From positions 1 through 15,928 of the forward strand of contig JBGCFY010000197.1 in the NCBI GenBank assembly GCA_045110315.1: a stretch of DNA of 15,928 nt, read 5' to 3'. The notes under the pieces were generated by a model. The model saw only the letters and a program-made list of their open reading frames with translations, was not told the DNA's origin and made no database searches. Made by a program: the position numbers and the translations under genes. Positions 1 to 7,130 of the stretch are shown in pieces. This stretch comes from CALFBG01 sp045110315. GTDB lineage: Bacteria > Bacteroidota > Bacteroidia > Chitinophagales > Saprospiraceae. How positions within the stretch are numbered: the stretch's first letter is position 1; the number at the start of each line of letters is the position of its first letter.

Positions 1-46
1 GTAGATGATTTATTTGCAAGCCATTGATTTCCAATATTTCAGCTAA

Positions 47-81
47 TTTTTTTCACCGTAGCTATGGCTACGAAAAAAAAA
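47..81. repeat. Inverted repeat: T-run, CGTAGC/GCTACG stem, A-run
   Basis: CGTAGC (57-62) and GCTACG (67-72) form a 6-bp stem around a TATG loop. It is preceded by seven T (47-53) and followed by nine A (73-81), which can extend the helix past the small CAC bulge at 54-56. The polarity (T before, A after) is the reverse of an intrinsic terminator on both strands, so it is not one. It could be a copy of a dispersed intergenic repeat. The dyad is plain in the sequence; any function is unknown. Confidence 0.5.
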
Positions 82-158
82 TAGAGCTTCATCTTGAAAA
101 CCAAGCGCTTACAATTAATTTCAACCCCCATTTTAAAACAAATTCAATAAAAAAATAC

Positions 159-201
159 GCTCCACCTAACCCATTTAAATCTTAAACAGGTGGTGCTTTT
201 T
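159..201 (+). terminator. Possible weak intrinsic terminator of an upstream transcript
   Basis: CCACCT (162-167) pairs with AGGTGG (188-193), continued by GC/GC (159-160 with 195-196) across a T-T mismatch, and is followed by TTTTT (197-201). A-rich sequence on the left flank could extend the pairing. The 20-base loop is long for an intrinsic terminator, so the call is weak. If real, it ends a plus-strand transcript entering from outside the window and insulates the gene at 269. Confidence 0.3.
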
Positions 202-268
202 AATCGCAACTAATGACACTCTCGTGGAGCCATTACTGCACATTTTTAATTATTAAACACTAAGAGAC

Positions 269-1252
269 ATGACTAGAACCATTCCCATTGTCCTTGGGTC
301 TATTCTCATTTTAGGATTAGCTATTTTTACTGGCATCCAAAGAGGAGAACTCAATGATTCAAAAATTAAACTAAAAGAAAATTCAAAAGATATTGCTTTT
401 TTAGAAGAGACGCTCGTCACGGAAGAAAAAGACAATCTATTACTCACCGAAAAAAACCAAGAGCTTAATCAATTAGTAGTTGTACTAAGAGATAGTATCC
501 AAGATTTGGAAAGCCAATTGGTTGGTCTTAAGAAAAGCCTTCGCAGTCAACGCCGACGAGTGAAAAAACTCACTAAAAAGTTAAAAAAATACGAGAAGGA
601 TTACCAACAGTTAAAAACCAAAATCAGGAATCTAGCGCATCAAGATCAAAATGCTCAAGCTAAAATCGAAAGCTTAGAAGCGGAGAAAAAACAAATTAAA
701 GCTTCGTTAGAGCAGCTACAAATTCTAAAAGAAGAGCAAGCACAAGAGGAAAAACGTCTTGCAGCGGAGATTTTGGACAGGGAAGCAAGTGAAAGAAAAT
801 TCAAACTCATTCAGTCTATCGTTAATAATACGACGATTCGATTTTCTAAAATCCGCGCAAAGAAAAAGCAATTTACCAATAAGCATTTGACTAAAATTAG
901 AAGAAAGGGAAAAAAATGGAAGTATACTTTAATCGACTTCTACTTAGAGAATCCTTCTTTCGATCAATTGTTGGATCAAAACTTTGTGGTGAAAATTGTA
1001 GATTCTGATACCAAAGAAGTATTGTCTTTCGTCGAAAGTAATCCTAATTTTCCAAACAGTGATCAGGATTCTAAAGGCGTACAATTCAAATTTGATGGCA
1101 ATATGATCGAGATTGCTTACTTCAACAATCAAAAAAAGGAAGGTAAGAATTACGAGATTCGCATCTATTACATCAGCGAAGCTGGAGAAGAATATTTACT
1201 AGACGGCGGTGTTCGACCGTTTATCAAAGACAAAAAAACATTGAGCCTATAA
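269..1252 (+). CDS. Membrane-anchored coiled-coil protein of unknown function
   Basis: I do not recognise a named family. The 327-residue product has one hydrophobic segment near the N-terminus (about residues 5-23) that can act as an uncleaved signal anchor. A long Lys/Glu/Gln-rich heptad region (about 28-183) reads as coiled coil. It is followed by a basic patch (about 195-217) and a C-terminal domain (about 218-322) rich in alternating hydrophobic/polar residues, probably beta-sheet. The expected topology is a short cytoplasmic end with a periplasmic coiled coil holding the C-terminal domain away from the inner membrane, as in stalk or scaffold proteins. It is a single-gene unit: nothing lies directly upstream, and a strong terminator follows 37 bases after the stop. 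The ATG at 269 is the only start that keeps the membrane segment. The C-terminal domain could bind a cell-envelope partner, but nothing in the sequence identifies one. Confidence 0.85.
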   Translation: MTRTIPIVLGSILILGLAIFTGIQRGELNDSKIKLKENSKDIAFLEETLVTEEKDNLLLTEKNQELNQLVVVLRDSIQDLESQLVGLKKSLRSQRRRVKKLTKKLKKYEKDYQQLKTKIRNLAHQDQNAQAKIESLEAEKKQIKASLEQLQILKEEQAQEEKRLAAEILDREASERKFKLIQSIVNNTTIRFSKIRAKKKQFTNKHLTKIRRKGKKWKYTLIDFYLENPSFDQLLDQNFVVKIVDSDTKEVLSFVESNPNFPNSDQDSKGVQFKFDGNMIEIAYFNNQKKEGKNYEIRIYYISEAGEEYLLDGGVRPFIKDKKTLSL

Positions 1253-1289
1253 GAGCCAATGTGAAGACTACATGAACATATCTATTCCC

Positions 1290-1319
1290 GCAGCAGCTTA
1301 CGAGCTGCTGCTTTTTTTT
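1290..1319 (+). terminator. Strong intrinsic terminator
   Basis: GCAGCAGCT (1290-1298) and AGCTGCTGC (1303-1311) form a perfect 9-bp stem around a TACG tetraloop, followed by eight T (1312-1319). It lies 37 bases past the stop of the coiled-coil gene and ends that transcript. There is no A-run on the left flank, so it should not stop the convergent ZIP gene efficiently. Confidence 0.92.
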
Positions 1320-1331
1320 GTCTCCATCAAA

Positions 1332-2081
1332 CTAGTGCATCGTAGCTACCGCAATCCCCAATCCTAATAAAATAGCAATCAATTTTTTCCAAGGAATTTG
1401 ATGGTGACTCGAAGTATCTAACTCAAATAAAATCGTTGTAGCAATGTGCAAAAACGAACCTATAACTACCGCCGTACTAGCTTTTTGCCAATAAATATCC
1501 ATCCAACCACGAGAACCAAGGTATTCGGAAAGCGCCGCACCCAAAGGAGTCATGCAAGCAAAGGTAAACAAACCTAGCACAATCAATGGTTTAGGAAATT
1601 TGGATAATAGAAGTAATAAGACAAGTGCAAATGCAGCGGGCAACTTATGCAGTAAAACGCCAAAAAATAAATGATTAGTATGATCATGTCCTCCCCCAGG
1701 TAAATGCTCGTGAACGGCTCCGTAATGACTCAATGGAATCCCCTCCAAAAAGGCATGAATGCATAAACCCAACATCAATTGAATCGCAAAAATAGAACGA
1801 CCTTTATGAGGCGCATGAATATGTCCATGTTCCACGCCCATAGAAAGCTGTTCTAGCAAGAGTTGGATGATAAATCCTGCCAAAATCCAAAGGCCCATTT
1901 TTTGGTCTCCGCCAACAAATACTGCGGGCATTAGGTGTAAAACCGTAATCCCCAAAATGTAAGCTCCACCAAAAGATAAGACGAATTGCAAAAAGGATTT
2001 ACTATCCCGTTGCACCAAAAAGGCAAGACCACCACCGAGTAGTACCGAAAAAAGAATGATAAAGTATTCCCAAAAAGTCAT
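1332..2081 (-). CDS. ZIP-family divalent metal transporter
   Basis: This 249-residue polytopic protein fits the ZIP (zinc/iron permease) family, which moves Zn2+ or related ions into the cytoplasm across the inner membrane. About eight hydrophobic segments are visible. The metal-site helix IV carries HAFLEG (109-114). The equivalent of helix V carries HKLPAA (145-150), where many bacterial ZIPs such as ZupT have HNxPEG, so the usual acidic residue is replaced by Ala. Two His-rich loops are present, near 84-92 and 119-137, typical of metal-binding loops in this family. The conserved prolines and the HL.P motif of the early helices (49-52) also fit. It lies 95 bases downstream of the PAP2 gene on the same strand and may be the last gene of that unit or have its own promoter in the gap. 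The substrate (Zn, Fe or Mn) cannot be told from sequence. Confidence 0.88.
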   Translation of the reverse strand: MTFWEYFIILFSVLLGGGLAFLVQRDSKSFLQFVLSFGGAYILGITVLHLMPAVFVGGDQKMGLWILAGFIIQLLLEQLSMGVEHGHIHAPHKGRSIFAIQLMLGLCIHAFLEGIPLSHYGAVHEHLPGGGHDHTNHLFFGVLLHKLPAAFALVLLLLLSKFPKPLIVLGLFTFACMTPLGAALSEYLGSRGWMDIYWQKASTAVVIGSFLHIATTILFELDTSSHHQIPWKKLIAILLGLGIAVATMH

Positions 2082-2176
2082 AATAAAACTTCAATGGTAT
2101 GTGCTTACCGAAAAGCTAACCACACCAATAATTATTTGTAAAGTAATGTCTGATTCTGCACCGCAAACAATAAGTA

Positions 2177-2770
2177 CTAGGCAATCTGATGGTAACTAAT
2201 CTGCCACGCTTCCACCTTCAGATACAGCCATGCGACAAGATTTCCCAGCAAAATGCCAATCAATGCGCCTACAAAAACATCCAAAGGGTAATGTACGCCG
2301 ACGTAGACTTGCCCAAAAGCAATGGTAAATGCCCAAAACAAAATCGGCAATCGAATCCACCGGAAACCCATGCCTAAAGTGAGCCAAAGAAAACTCGCAA
2401 CGGCAAAATGATTCGTAGCGTGAGAAGAGGTAAAACTGTAGCCTCCTCCGCAAGGCACCAACAAATTAACGCTGGCTTTCAACGCTGGATCATTACACGG
2501 TCGCAAGCGCTCCACTGATTTTTTGATCACTTGACTACTCATCGTATCCGCGAGGGTTACGGTCAGCAATAAGGCACCGACGAAGCACAAACCTTTCAGT
2601 TTATAATTTAGCGTGACAAAACTAAAGATAAAAACGTAAAGTGGTGCCCAGAAATACTTATTTCTCCAGAATGGCATCACGAGATCCAGAAAAGCGTTGT
2701 GCCCTTCTCCGTTGATCAAAGTAAAAAGTTGCTGATCAACCGCTAACAAACTTGCTAAAATTTCGGTCAT
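2177..2770 (-). CDS. PAP2-family membrane phosphatase
   Basis: This 197-residue membrane protein belongs to the type 2 phosphatidic acid phosphatase family. Members dephosphorylate lipid (pyro)phosphates such as undecaprenyl pyrophosphate or phosphatidylglycerol phosphate at the outer face of the inner membrane. The three family motifs are visible: K83-x6-R90-P91; S115-S116-H117 in place of PSGH, with the catalytic His; and H160-x3-D164 within VYVGVHYPLD. The Arg that normally opens the third motif is Gln154 here. Five to six hydrophobic segments fit the family fold. The start codon overlaps the stop of the methyltransferase gene in an ATGA arrangement, so the two are almost certainly co-transcribed and translationally coupled. 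A role in undecaprenyl phosphate recycling is plausible; a lipid A or phosphatidylglycerol role cannot be excluded. Confidence 0.9.
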   Translation of the reverse strand: MTEILASLLAVDQQLFTLINGEGHNAFLDLVMPFWRNKYFWAPLYVFIFSFVTLNYKLKGLCFVGALLLTVTLADTMSSQVIKKSVERLRPCNDPALKASVNLLVPCGGGYSFTSSHATNHFAVASFLWLTLGMGFRWIRLPILFWAFTIAFGQVYVGVHYPLDVFVGALIGILLGNLVAWLYLKVEAWQISYHQIA

Positions 2771-3498
2771 AGTTTTTGTGCGATTAAAATCAAACGTGGA
2801 GAATCTGCCGATTGGTAAGGCTCCAAGTCATAGTTGCCAAACGTTTGGAGGTGTTTTAAGCCTAATTCCTCAAAATAAGCGAGGAAGTCTGCTTCCTGAA
2901 AACCTCGGACTTTCTCTTGAAATCTAAAATCTTGTCCCTTGTCGGTAAAAGAAATAGTTTTAATGATATAACCTTCCTCGAATACGCGTTCGATAAAGAA
3001 CTCAATTCCGTCAATAGTCTTTGTTTCTTTTGGTTTCAATCCTGCAAGTACAAAAGGAACACTCAAAAAGTCAATCACGAAAATGCCTTTCGGCTGTAAG
3101 CCCAAAGCAATATTTTTCAGGGTTTTGAAATGATCTCGATCTTGATCAAAGTATCCAAAACTGGTGAAAAAGTTAAAGATATAGTCAAAATAGTTGGTCC
3201 GAAAAGGAGCTCGAACATCGTGGGTGAAAAATGACAAATACGGCGTCTCAAATTGACGAGCATGTTGAATACTCGCTTCTGACAAGTCTACACCAGTCAA
3301 ATCAAAGCCTTTTTCGGCCAAATAAATGGAATGTCGGCCTTTTCCACAAGCTAAATCTAGTATTTTCGCCTTGGGTGGTGGCGACAAATGAGCTACCAAA
3401 TTGTCAATAAATTGCTGCGCCTCTTCGTGATCTCTATTTTTATATAAAATGTGATAATATGGTGTATCAAACCAACTTGCAAACCACTCTGATTTCAT
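2767..3498 (-). CDS. Class I SAM-dependent methyltransferase
   Basis: The 243-residue protein has a Rossmann-type SAM-binding core. Motif I is LDLACGKGRH (47-56), followed by the acidic residue after strand 2 (D71 in TGVDLS). A motif near 93-107 matches the adenine-binding Asp and the strand-4 region (DYIFNFFTSFGYF). The N-terminal WFDTPYYHILYKNRD segment is a pattern I associate with a common Bacteroidota methyltransferase family of unknown substrate. It is the first gene of the minus-strand set and overlaps the PAP2 gene by four bases, which hints at a lipid, quinone or envelope small-molecule substrate, but this is only inference. A hairpin (3518-3536) sits about 20 bases before the ATG, and a promoter candidate lies near 3563-3598. 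Confidence 0.88.
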   Translation of the reverse strand: MKSEWFASWFDTPYYHILYKNRDHEEAQQFIDNLVAHLSPPPKAKILDLACGKGRHSIYLAEKGFDLTGVDLSEASIQHARQFETPYLSFFTHDVRAPFRTNYFDYIFNFFTSFGYFDQDRDHFKTLKNIALGLQPKGIFVIDFLSVPFVLAGLKPKETKTIDGIEFFIERVFEEGYIIKTISFTDKGQDFRFQEKVRGFQEADFLAYFEELGLKHLQTFGNYDLEPYQSADSPRLILIAQKL

Positions 3499-3517
3499 AA
3501 GGGTAAAAAATTTAGGG

Positions 3518-3536
3518 GCTACCTTTATATGGTAGC
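3518..3536 (-). promoter_or_regulatory. Hairpin in the methyltransferase leader
   Basis: GCTACC (3518-3523) and GGTAGC (3531-3536) form a 6-bp stem with a 7-base AT loop. On the minus strand it ends about 20 bases before the start codon, so a folded leader could affect initiation. The dyad is plain; the regulatory role is inference. Confidence 0.35.
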
Positions 3537-3562
3537 TTGTTTGAATTTAAACTTGAACCTAA

Positions 3563-3598
3563 CAAATATGCATTTTCAAGGCAATTTAAACACAAAAA
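3563..3598 (-). promoter_or_regulatory. Candidate Bacteroidota-type promoter for the methyltransferase gene
   Basis: Read on the minus strand, a TTTTTG (-33-like) is followed after 22 bases by CATATTTG, a 7/8 match to TAnnTTTG. The predicted transcription start lies about 60 bases upstream of the ATG. The match was found by eye and is imperfect. Confidence 0.35.
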
Positions 3599-3688
3599 AG
3601 CGCATTTAGTGATCCTAAAAACGTATTTTGAGTTCGAAAAGTAATGAAAAAAGAAAGAAGACAAAATCTAATTGTTAAATTCAAACCA

Positions 3689-3716
3689 TTGGCTAAACAA
3701 AACGTTTATATCTTCG
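3689..3716 (+). promoter_or_regulatory. Candidate promoter for glmM
   Basis: TTG (3689-3691) is followed after 17 bases by TATCTTCG (3709-3716), a 7/8 match to the Bacteroidota -7 element TAnnTTTG. The predicted leader would be about 110 bases. No other site before glmM fits as well, but AT-rich DNA gives chance matches. Confidence 0.35.
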
Positions 3717-3834
3717 TAAAACCAAAAGGTAGAAATTAATGCGTTAAATTTATACAATTCAGAAAATAAATTACCCGATACCATCATTATTTTTCTATTT
3801 TTACATTTTAAATTCCCCTTTAAAAATTTAACAC

Positions 3835-5274
3835 TTGGCACTAATAAAATCAATCTCAGGAATCCGTGGAACGATAGGAGGTACAGCAGGTACTAATTTA
3901 ACCCCACAAGATATTGTTGAATGTACTGCAGCTTTCGGATTTTGGGTTATTCAGAAAACGAATAATCCCAAAATTGTTATCGGAAGAGATGCCCGAATCT
4001 CGGGTGAAATCGTTAGCAATCTCGTGGTGAGTACGCTACGTTCCTTAGGGATTAATGTCGTTGATTTAGGGCTATCTACTACGCCTACCGTTGAGATTGC
4101 CGTTACCGCTGAGGAAGCTGGTGCGGGTATCATTCTTACGGCAAGTCACAATCCGAAACAGTGGAATGCATTGAAGTTACTCAATGATAAAGGTGAGTTT
4201 ATTTCTGGTAGCGATGGCCAAGAAGTGCTTGAATTGATCAAAACGGGCAGTATTACTTATGCTTCTGTTGATAAATTGGGGACTTACCGCAAAGATGATA
4301 GCTATATTCAAAAGCACCTTGACTTAATCTTCGACTTAGATCTCGTTAATGTTGAGGCCGTAAAAGAAAAAGCTTTTAAAGTCGTCGTCGATTGTATTAA
4401 TTCAACGGGGGCTATTTCTGTAGCGCCTTTACTCGAGCAAATGGGTTGTGAAGTATTTTTGCTCAACGATGATCTTTCTGGACAGTTTGCCCATAATCCG
4501 GAACCATTACCCGAAAATTTACGCTCTCTTTCTGACGCAGTGCATTTCCACCGTGCAGACTTAGGTATTTCGGTTGATCCCGATGTAGATCGTTTAGCAT
4601 TGGTCTGTGAAGATGGTGAAATGTTTGGCGAAGAATATACTTTGGTCTCCGTGGCTGATTATATTTTACAATCGACACCAGGGAATACCGTATCCAATTT
4701 GTCTTCGACGCGTGCGCTGAAAGATGTCAGTCTCAAACATAATATCGAATATTTTGCCTCCGCCGTAGGAGAAGTGAACGTGGTCACCAAGATGAAAGAA
4801 GTGAACGCAGTCATCGGAGGCGAAGGAAATGGCGGCATTATTTATCCTGCTTTACATTATGGTCGGGATGCTTTGGTTGGAATTGCCTTAATTCTTTCTC
4901 AACTAGCCGCTTTCAATAAATCTATCTCTTTCTTGCGTAAGCAGTATCCTTCTTATAGTATTTCTAAAAATAAAATTCAACTCACACCCGAGATTGACTT
5001 GGACTTCTTGTTTGAAAAGTTACAGGAAAAGTACAAAAACGAGAAAATTAATACTATTGACGGTCTTAAAATTGAATTCGAATCAGACTGGATTCACCTT
5101 AGAAAATCAAATACGGAACCAATCATTAGAATCTATTCTGAAAGCTCTTCGGAAGTGATTGCTAATAACTTGGCACAAAAAATCAGATCTGATATCAACG
5201 AATTACTAAAGGATTTTAATAAACAAAACTCCAAAATGTCGGAAACACCTCCGATGGCAATCAAGAAATTGTAA
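3835..5274 (+). CDS. glmM: Phosphoglucosamine mutase
   Basis: This enzyme of the alpha-D-phosphohexomutase family interconverts glucosamine-6-phosphate and glucosamine-1-phosphate, feeding UDP-GlcNAc for peptidoglycan and LPS. The N-terminus (IKSISGIRGTIGG) matches Bacteroidota GlmM. The catalytic phosphoserine lies in TASHNP (S104). The Mg2+ loop is DPDVDR (D248, D250, D252). The sugar-specificity loop is GEGNGG (329-334), and the phosphate-binding loop is RKSNTEP (423-429). At 479 residues it is slightly longer than the usual ~445-465, owing to a polar C-terminal tail of about 20 residues. The start is TTG at 3835: an in-frame TAA lies six bases upstream, there is no in-frame ATG before the conserved segment, and this TTG gives exactly the expected N-terminus. 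A phosphomannomutase or phosphoglucomutase role cannot be fully excluded from motifs alone. Confidence 0.93.
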   Translation: MALIKSISGIRGTIGGTAGTNLTPQDIVECTAAFGFWVIQKTNNPKIVIGRDARISGEIVSNLVVSTLRSLGINVVDLGLSTTPTVEIAVTAEEAGAGIILTASHNPKQWNALKLLNDKGEFISGSDGQEVLELIKTGSITYASVDKLGTYRKDDSYIQKHLDLIFDLDLVNVEAVKEKAFKVVVDCINSTGAISVAPLLEQMGCEVFLLNDDLSGQFAHNPEPLPENLRSLSDAVHFHRADLGISVDPDVDRLALVCEDGEMFGEEYTLVSVADYILQSTPGNTVSNLSSTRALKDVSLKHNIEYFASAVGEVNVVTKMKEVNAVIGGEGNGGIIYPALHYGRDALVGIALILSQLAAFNKSISFLRKQYPSYSISKNKIQLTPEIDLDFLFEKLQEKYKNEKINTIDGLKIEFESDWIHLRKSNTEPIIRIYSESSSEVIANNLAQKIRSDINELLKDFNKQNSKMSETPPMAIKKL

Positions 5275-5375
5275 CCAACTTTACAGTTTTTTTCTGGCCT
5301 ATTCTCACGTAAAATTCTATTAGTTTGCGTAATTTTATCGTATCACATACCGTGAATGATGATAAGCACTTAGAT

Positions 5376-5401
5376 AAAGCTAATCTATAGACTTAGCTTT
5401 T
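5376..5401 (+). terminator. glmM: Weak terminator-like hairpin after glmM
   Basis: AAAGCTAA (5376-5383) pairs perfectly with TTAGCTTT (5393-5400) around a 9-base loop. The T-run continues only to 5401 (TTTT, then CTCT). It is AT-rich and 101 bases past the glmM stop, so it is at best a moderate terminator. No better candidate is visible after glmM. Confidence 0.4.
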
Positions 5402-5416
5402 CTCTGTAGTTCATGA

Positions 5417-5448
5417 TTTGCAGTGTATTACGTATTATTATTATTTTG
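5417..5448 (+). promoter_or_regulatory. Candidate promoter for the cysteine desulfurase gene
   Basis: TTTG (5417-5420), 20 bases of spacer, then TTATTTTG (5441-5448), a 7/8 match to TAnnTTTG. It would give a leader of about 260 bases carrying the two dyads at 5637-5687. Identified by eye, low certainty. Confidence 0.3.
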
Positions 5449-5636
5449 CACAAACAGCAACAGAATTGTTAAAAGCATATTTGAAAGACTGCTTATTTTA
5501 AGCCTATTATCTCTGATTTGTATAAGAATTTGCTCAAAGCTACCGCAATCAATAAAAAGTGAGCCCTAAAAGTATTGCGTTATCATAATTTGTGCTTCCT
5601 AAAACTTCTTTTACGAATTATTTTTTCATAGGAATT

Positions 5637-5687
5637 TTCAACTCAAATTTAAAGTTGAATTATAGAAGTCGTTTTAAAACAACTTCT
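5637..5687 (+). promoter_or_regulatory. Two tandem dyads in the cysteine desulfurase leader
   Basis: TTCAACT (5637-5643) pairs with AGTTGAA (5653-5659). Directly after it, 5664-5687 is an imperfect palindrome (AGAAGT, then perfect GTTTTAAAAC, then ACTTCT, with one mismatched pair). The second fits a dimeric-repressor operator or a leader hairpin 30 bases before the ATG. No known Fe-S regulator site is recognised. Confidence 0.35.
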
Positions 5688-5716
5688 TAAAATAATCAAG
5701 CATAAACCAAATTATT

Positions 5717-6877
5717 ATGAGAATCTATCTAGATAATGCCGCCACTACTGCCCTAGCTCCCGAAGTCATTGAAGTAATGACAAAAGTAATGCAAGAAAAT
5801 TATGGAAATCCTTCTTCTATTTATACGGAAGGAAGAAAATCCCGTGCGTTGATTGAAGAAGCTCGGAAAGTTGTCGCCCGACAAATTGGGGCTTCCATCG
5901 GAGAAGTATTTTTTACTTCCGGTGGTACCGAATCCAATAATATGGCCATCAAATGTGCCGTACGGGATTTAGGCGTGGAACGAATTATCAGCACCAAAAT
6001 CGAACATCACTGCGTTTTACATACCTTAGAATCTTTAGAAACCTGTGGCTCAATTGCTTTAGATTTTGTTAAACTTAAGGAAGATACCAGCGTTGACCTA
6101 GAAGATTTAAACCAACTTTTGGCGAATAGTGATAAGCGAACAATGGTTTGCTTGATGCATTCCAATAACGAATTGGGAACAATGATCGACTTGGATGAAG
6201 TTTCTGCCGTCTGTCAACGACACAACGCACTTTTCCACTCCGATACGGTACAAACGATGGGATTTTTTCCTATTGATGTTTCTAAAACGAAAATTAACTT
6301 TATCACTGGATCAGCACACAAATTTCATGGTCCCAAAGGTGTTGGATTTATTTATATCAACAACGACAATTTGATTAAGCCCTACATTGAAGGAGGTTCA
6401 CAGGAAAGAAATATGCGCGCAGGGACAGAAAATATCTATGGTATTGTTGGTCTTGCTAAAGCCTTAGAATTGGCGTATGAACACCAAGAAACGTATCGTG
6501 CTCACGTCACAGAGTTAAGAAATTATTTAAAGCAGGCATTGGAGGAACAATTTGAAGATATTCAGTTTAATGGTTCTGTCAATGGTAAACATCATTATAA
6601 AGTACTGAGCGTATCTTTTCCGCAACAACCAAAGTCGGATTTGATGTTACTTAATCTTGATATTTTAGGAATTAGTGCCTCTGGAGGAAGTGCTTGTAGC
6701 TCTGGTTCCGAAACGGGATCACACGTAATTAATATGGTAACCAAACCAGAAAATGCATTACGGAAAACGGTTCGTTTCTCCCTCTCTCATCTTAATACGA
6801 AGGCAGAGATTGATTTCTTATTGGAAAAATTGAAAACGATTACGCCCGTTAAAGAGAACGTTTCTGTAACGAGCTAA
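5717..6877 (+). CDS. Cysteine desulfurase (NifS/IscS family)
   Basis: This PLP-dependent cytoplasmic enzyme takes sulfur from L-cysteine, leaving alanine and an enzyme persulfide used for Fe-S clusters, tRNA thiolation and related pathways. All family landmarks are visible: LDNAATT at the N-terminus (5-11); the glycine/threonine PLP-phosphate site SGGTESNN (68-75); the ring-stacking His region IEHH (95-98); D176 and Q179 in HSDTVQ; the Schiff-base lysine in GSAHKFHGPKG (K202); RAGTEN (234-239); and the catalytic cysteine in GGSACSSGSE (C327) on a group I-type extended loop. Length (386) is normal. No iscU, iscA, sufE or iscR lies beside it, so it stands alone; the particular sulfur acceptor cannot be inferred, and I do not choose between iscS and nifS. 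A strong bidirectional terminator follows the gene. Confidence 0.94.
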   Translation: MRIYLDNAATTALAPEVIEVMTKVMQENYGNPSSIYTEGRKSRALIEEARKVVARQIGASIGEVFFTSGGTESNNMAIKCAVRDLGVERIISTKIEHHCVLHTLESLETCGSIALDFVKLKEDTSVDLEDLNQLLANSDKRTMVCLMHSNNELGTMIDLDEVSAVCQRHNALFHSDTVQTMGFFPIDVSKTKINFITGSAHKFHGPKGVGFIYINNDNLIKPYIEGGSQERNMRAGTENIYGIVGLAKALELAYEHQETYRAHVTELRNYLKQALEEQFEDIQFNGSVNGKHHYKVLSVSFPQQPKSDLMLLNLDILGISASGGSACSSGSETGSHVINMVTKPENALRKTVRFSLSHLNTKAEIDFLLEKLKTITPVKENVSVTS

Positions 6878-6940
6878 AATAATTGACCGATGGTTAAACC
6901 AATAATAAGCTTGTAAGTAAGCGCGCAAAATTATTTATAA

Positions 6941-6977
6941 AAAAAATACCTTCCACGTTAAGTGTGAAGGTATTTTT
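6941..6977. terminator. Bidirectional intrinsic terminator after the cysteine desulfurase gene
   Basis: ATACCTTC (6946-6953) pairs with GAAGGTAT (6966-6973). CAC/GTG extends the stem past a bulged T at 6965, and the loop is GTTAA (6957-6961). A-run 6941-6946 and T-run 6973-6977 flank the stem, so it can work on both strands; its clear job is to end the desulfurase transcript. Confidence 0.88.
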
Positions 6978-7093
6978 GTTTTATTAGTTCGTGTGTTTAC
7001 TTATTTTTACCGCTTCTCGCGGAGTAGATATTAAATATATGGATTGGAGACCCAAACGTAGAATTTGAATCCTACGCTTCGAAGCTATTGATA

Positions 7094-7130
7094 AGCAATA
7101 ACTTCTCAAATAAGTTTGTTGCTCTTGAGA
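7094..7130 (+). promoter_or_regulatory. Overlapping alternative hairpins in the dapB leader
   Basis: Structure 1 pairs AGCAA-T-AACTT (7094-7104) with AAGTT-TG-TTGCT (7112-7123). Structure 2 pairs TCTCAA (7104-7109) with TTGAGA (7125-7130). They overlap and cannot both form, which is the geometry of a switch or attenuator, but there is no T-run terminator arm. Weak evidence; function unknown. Confidence 0.25.

Larger units (their letters stand above)
1..268. other. Intergenic leader region with two hairpin-forming elements
   Basis: No ORF with coding character is visible on either strand. The stretch holds a T-run/stem/A-run inverted repeat (47-81) and a terminator-like hairpin with a long loop (159-201), listed separately. 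The last ~65 bases before the ATG at 269 are plain AT-rich sequence without a Shine-Dalgarno motif, as expected in Bacteroidota. I saw no convincing TTG/TAnnTTTG promoter. Confidence 0.6.
3499..3834. other. Divergent intergenic region between the methyltransferase gene and glmM
   Basis: This 336-base AT-rich stretch has no ORF with coding character. It holds a hairpin next to the methyltransferase start, a minus-strand promoter candidate (3563-3598) and a plus-strand promoter candidate for glmM (3689-3716). An in-frame TAA at 3829-3831 fixes the glmM start at TTG 3835. Nothing else stands out. Confidence 0.6.
5275..5716. other. Long leader/intergenic region before the cysteine desulfurase gene
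   Basis: This 442-base AT-rich stretch has no credible ORF. It holds a weak terminator-like hairpin for glmM (5376-5401), a promoter candidate (5417-5448), and two successive dyads within 80 bases of the desulfurase start: a 7-bp hairpin (5637-5659) and an imperfect 24-bp palindrome (5664-5687). Confidence 0.6.

Noticed and set aside
2196..2453. 85-codon minus-strand ORF in another frame within the PAP2 gene
   Set aside because: It lies fully inside a gene with clear catalytic motifs and has no family features of its own.
5413..5472. 19-codon ORF in the desulfurase leader with two cysteines, possible leader peptide
   Set aside because: It overlaps the promoter candidate, has no attenuator hairpin after it and no start signal. 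Likely chance.
7012..7080. Degenerate tRNA-like sequence (T-loop-like TTTGAATC between GTAG and CTAC, GCGGAGTAG upstream)
   Set aside because: The T-arm loop would be 10 bases, the acceptor ends do not pair, and no D-arm or anticodon arm can be drawn. At most a remnant.
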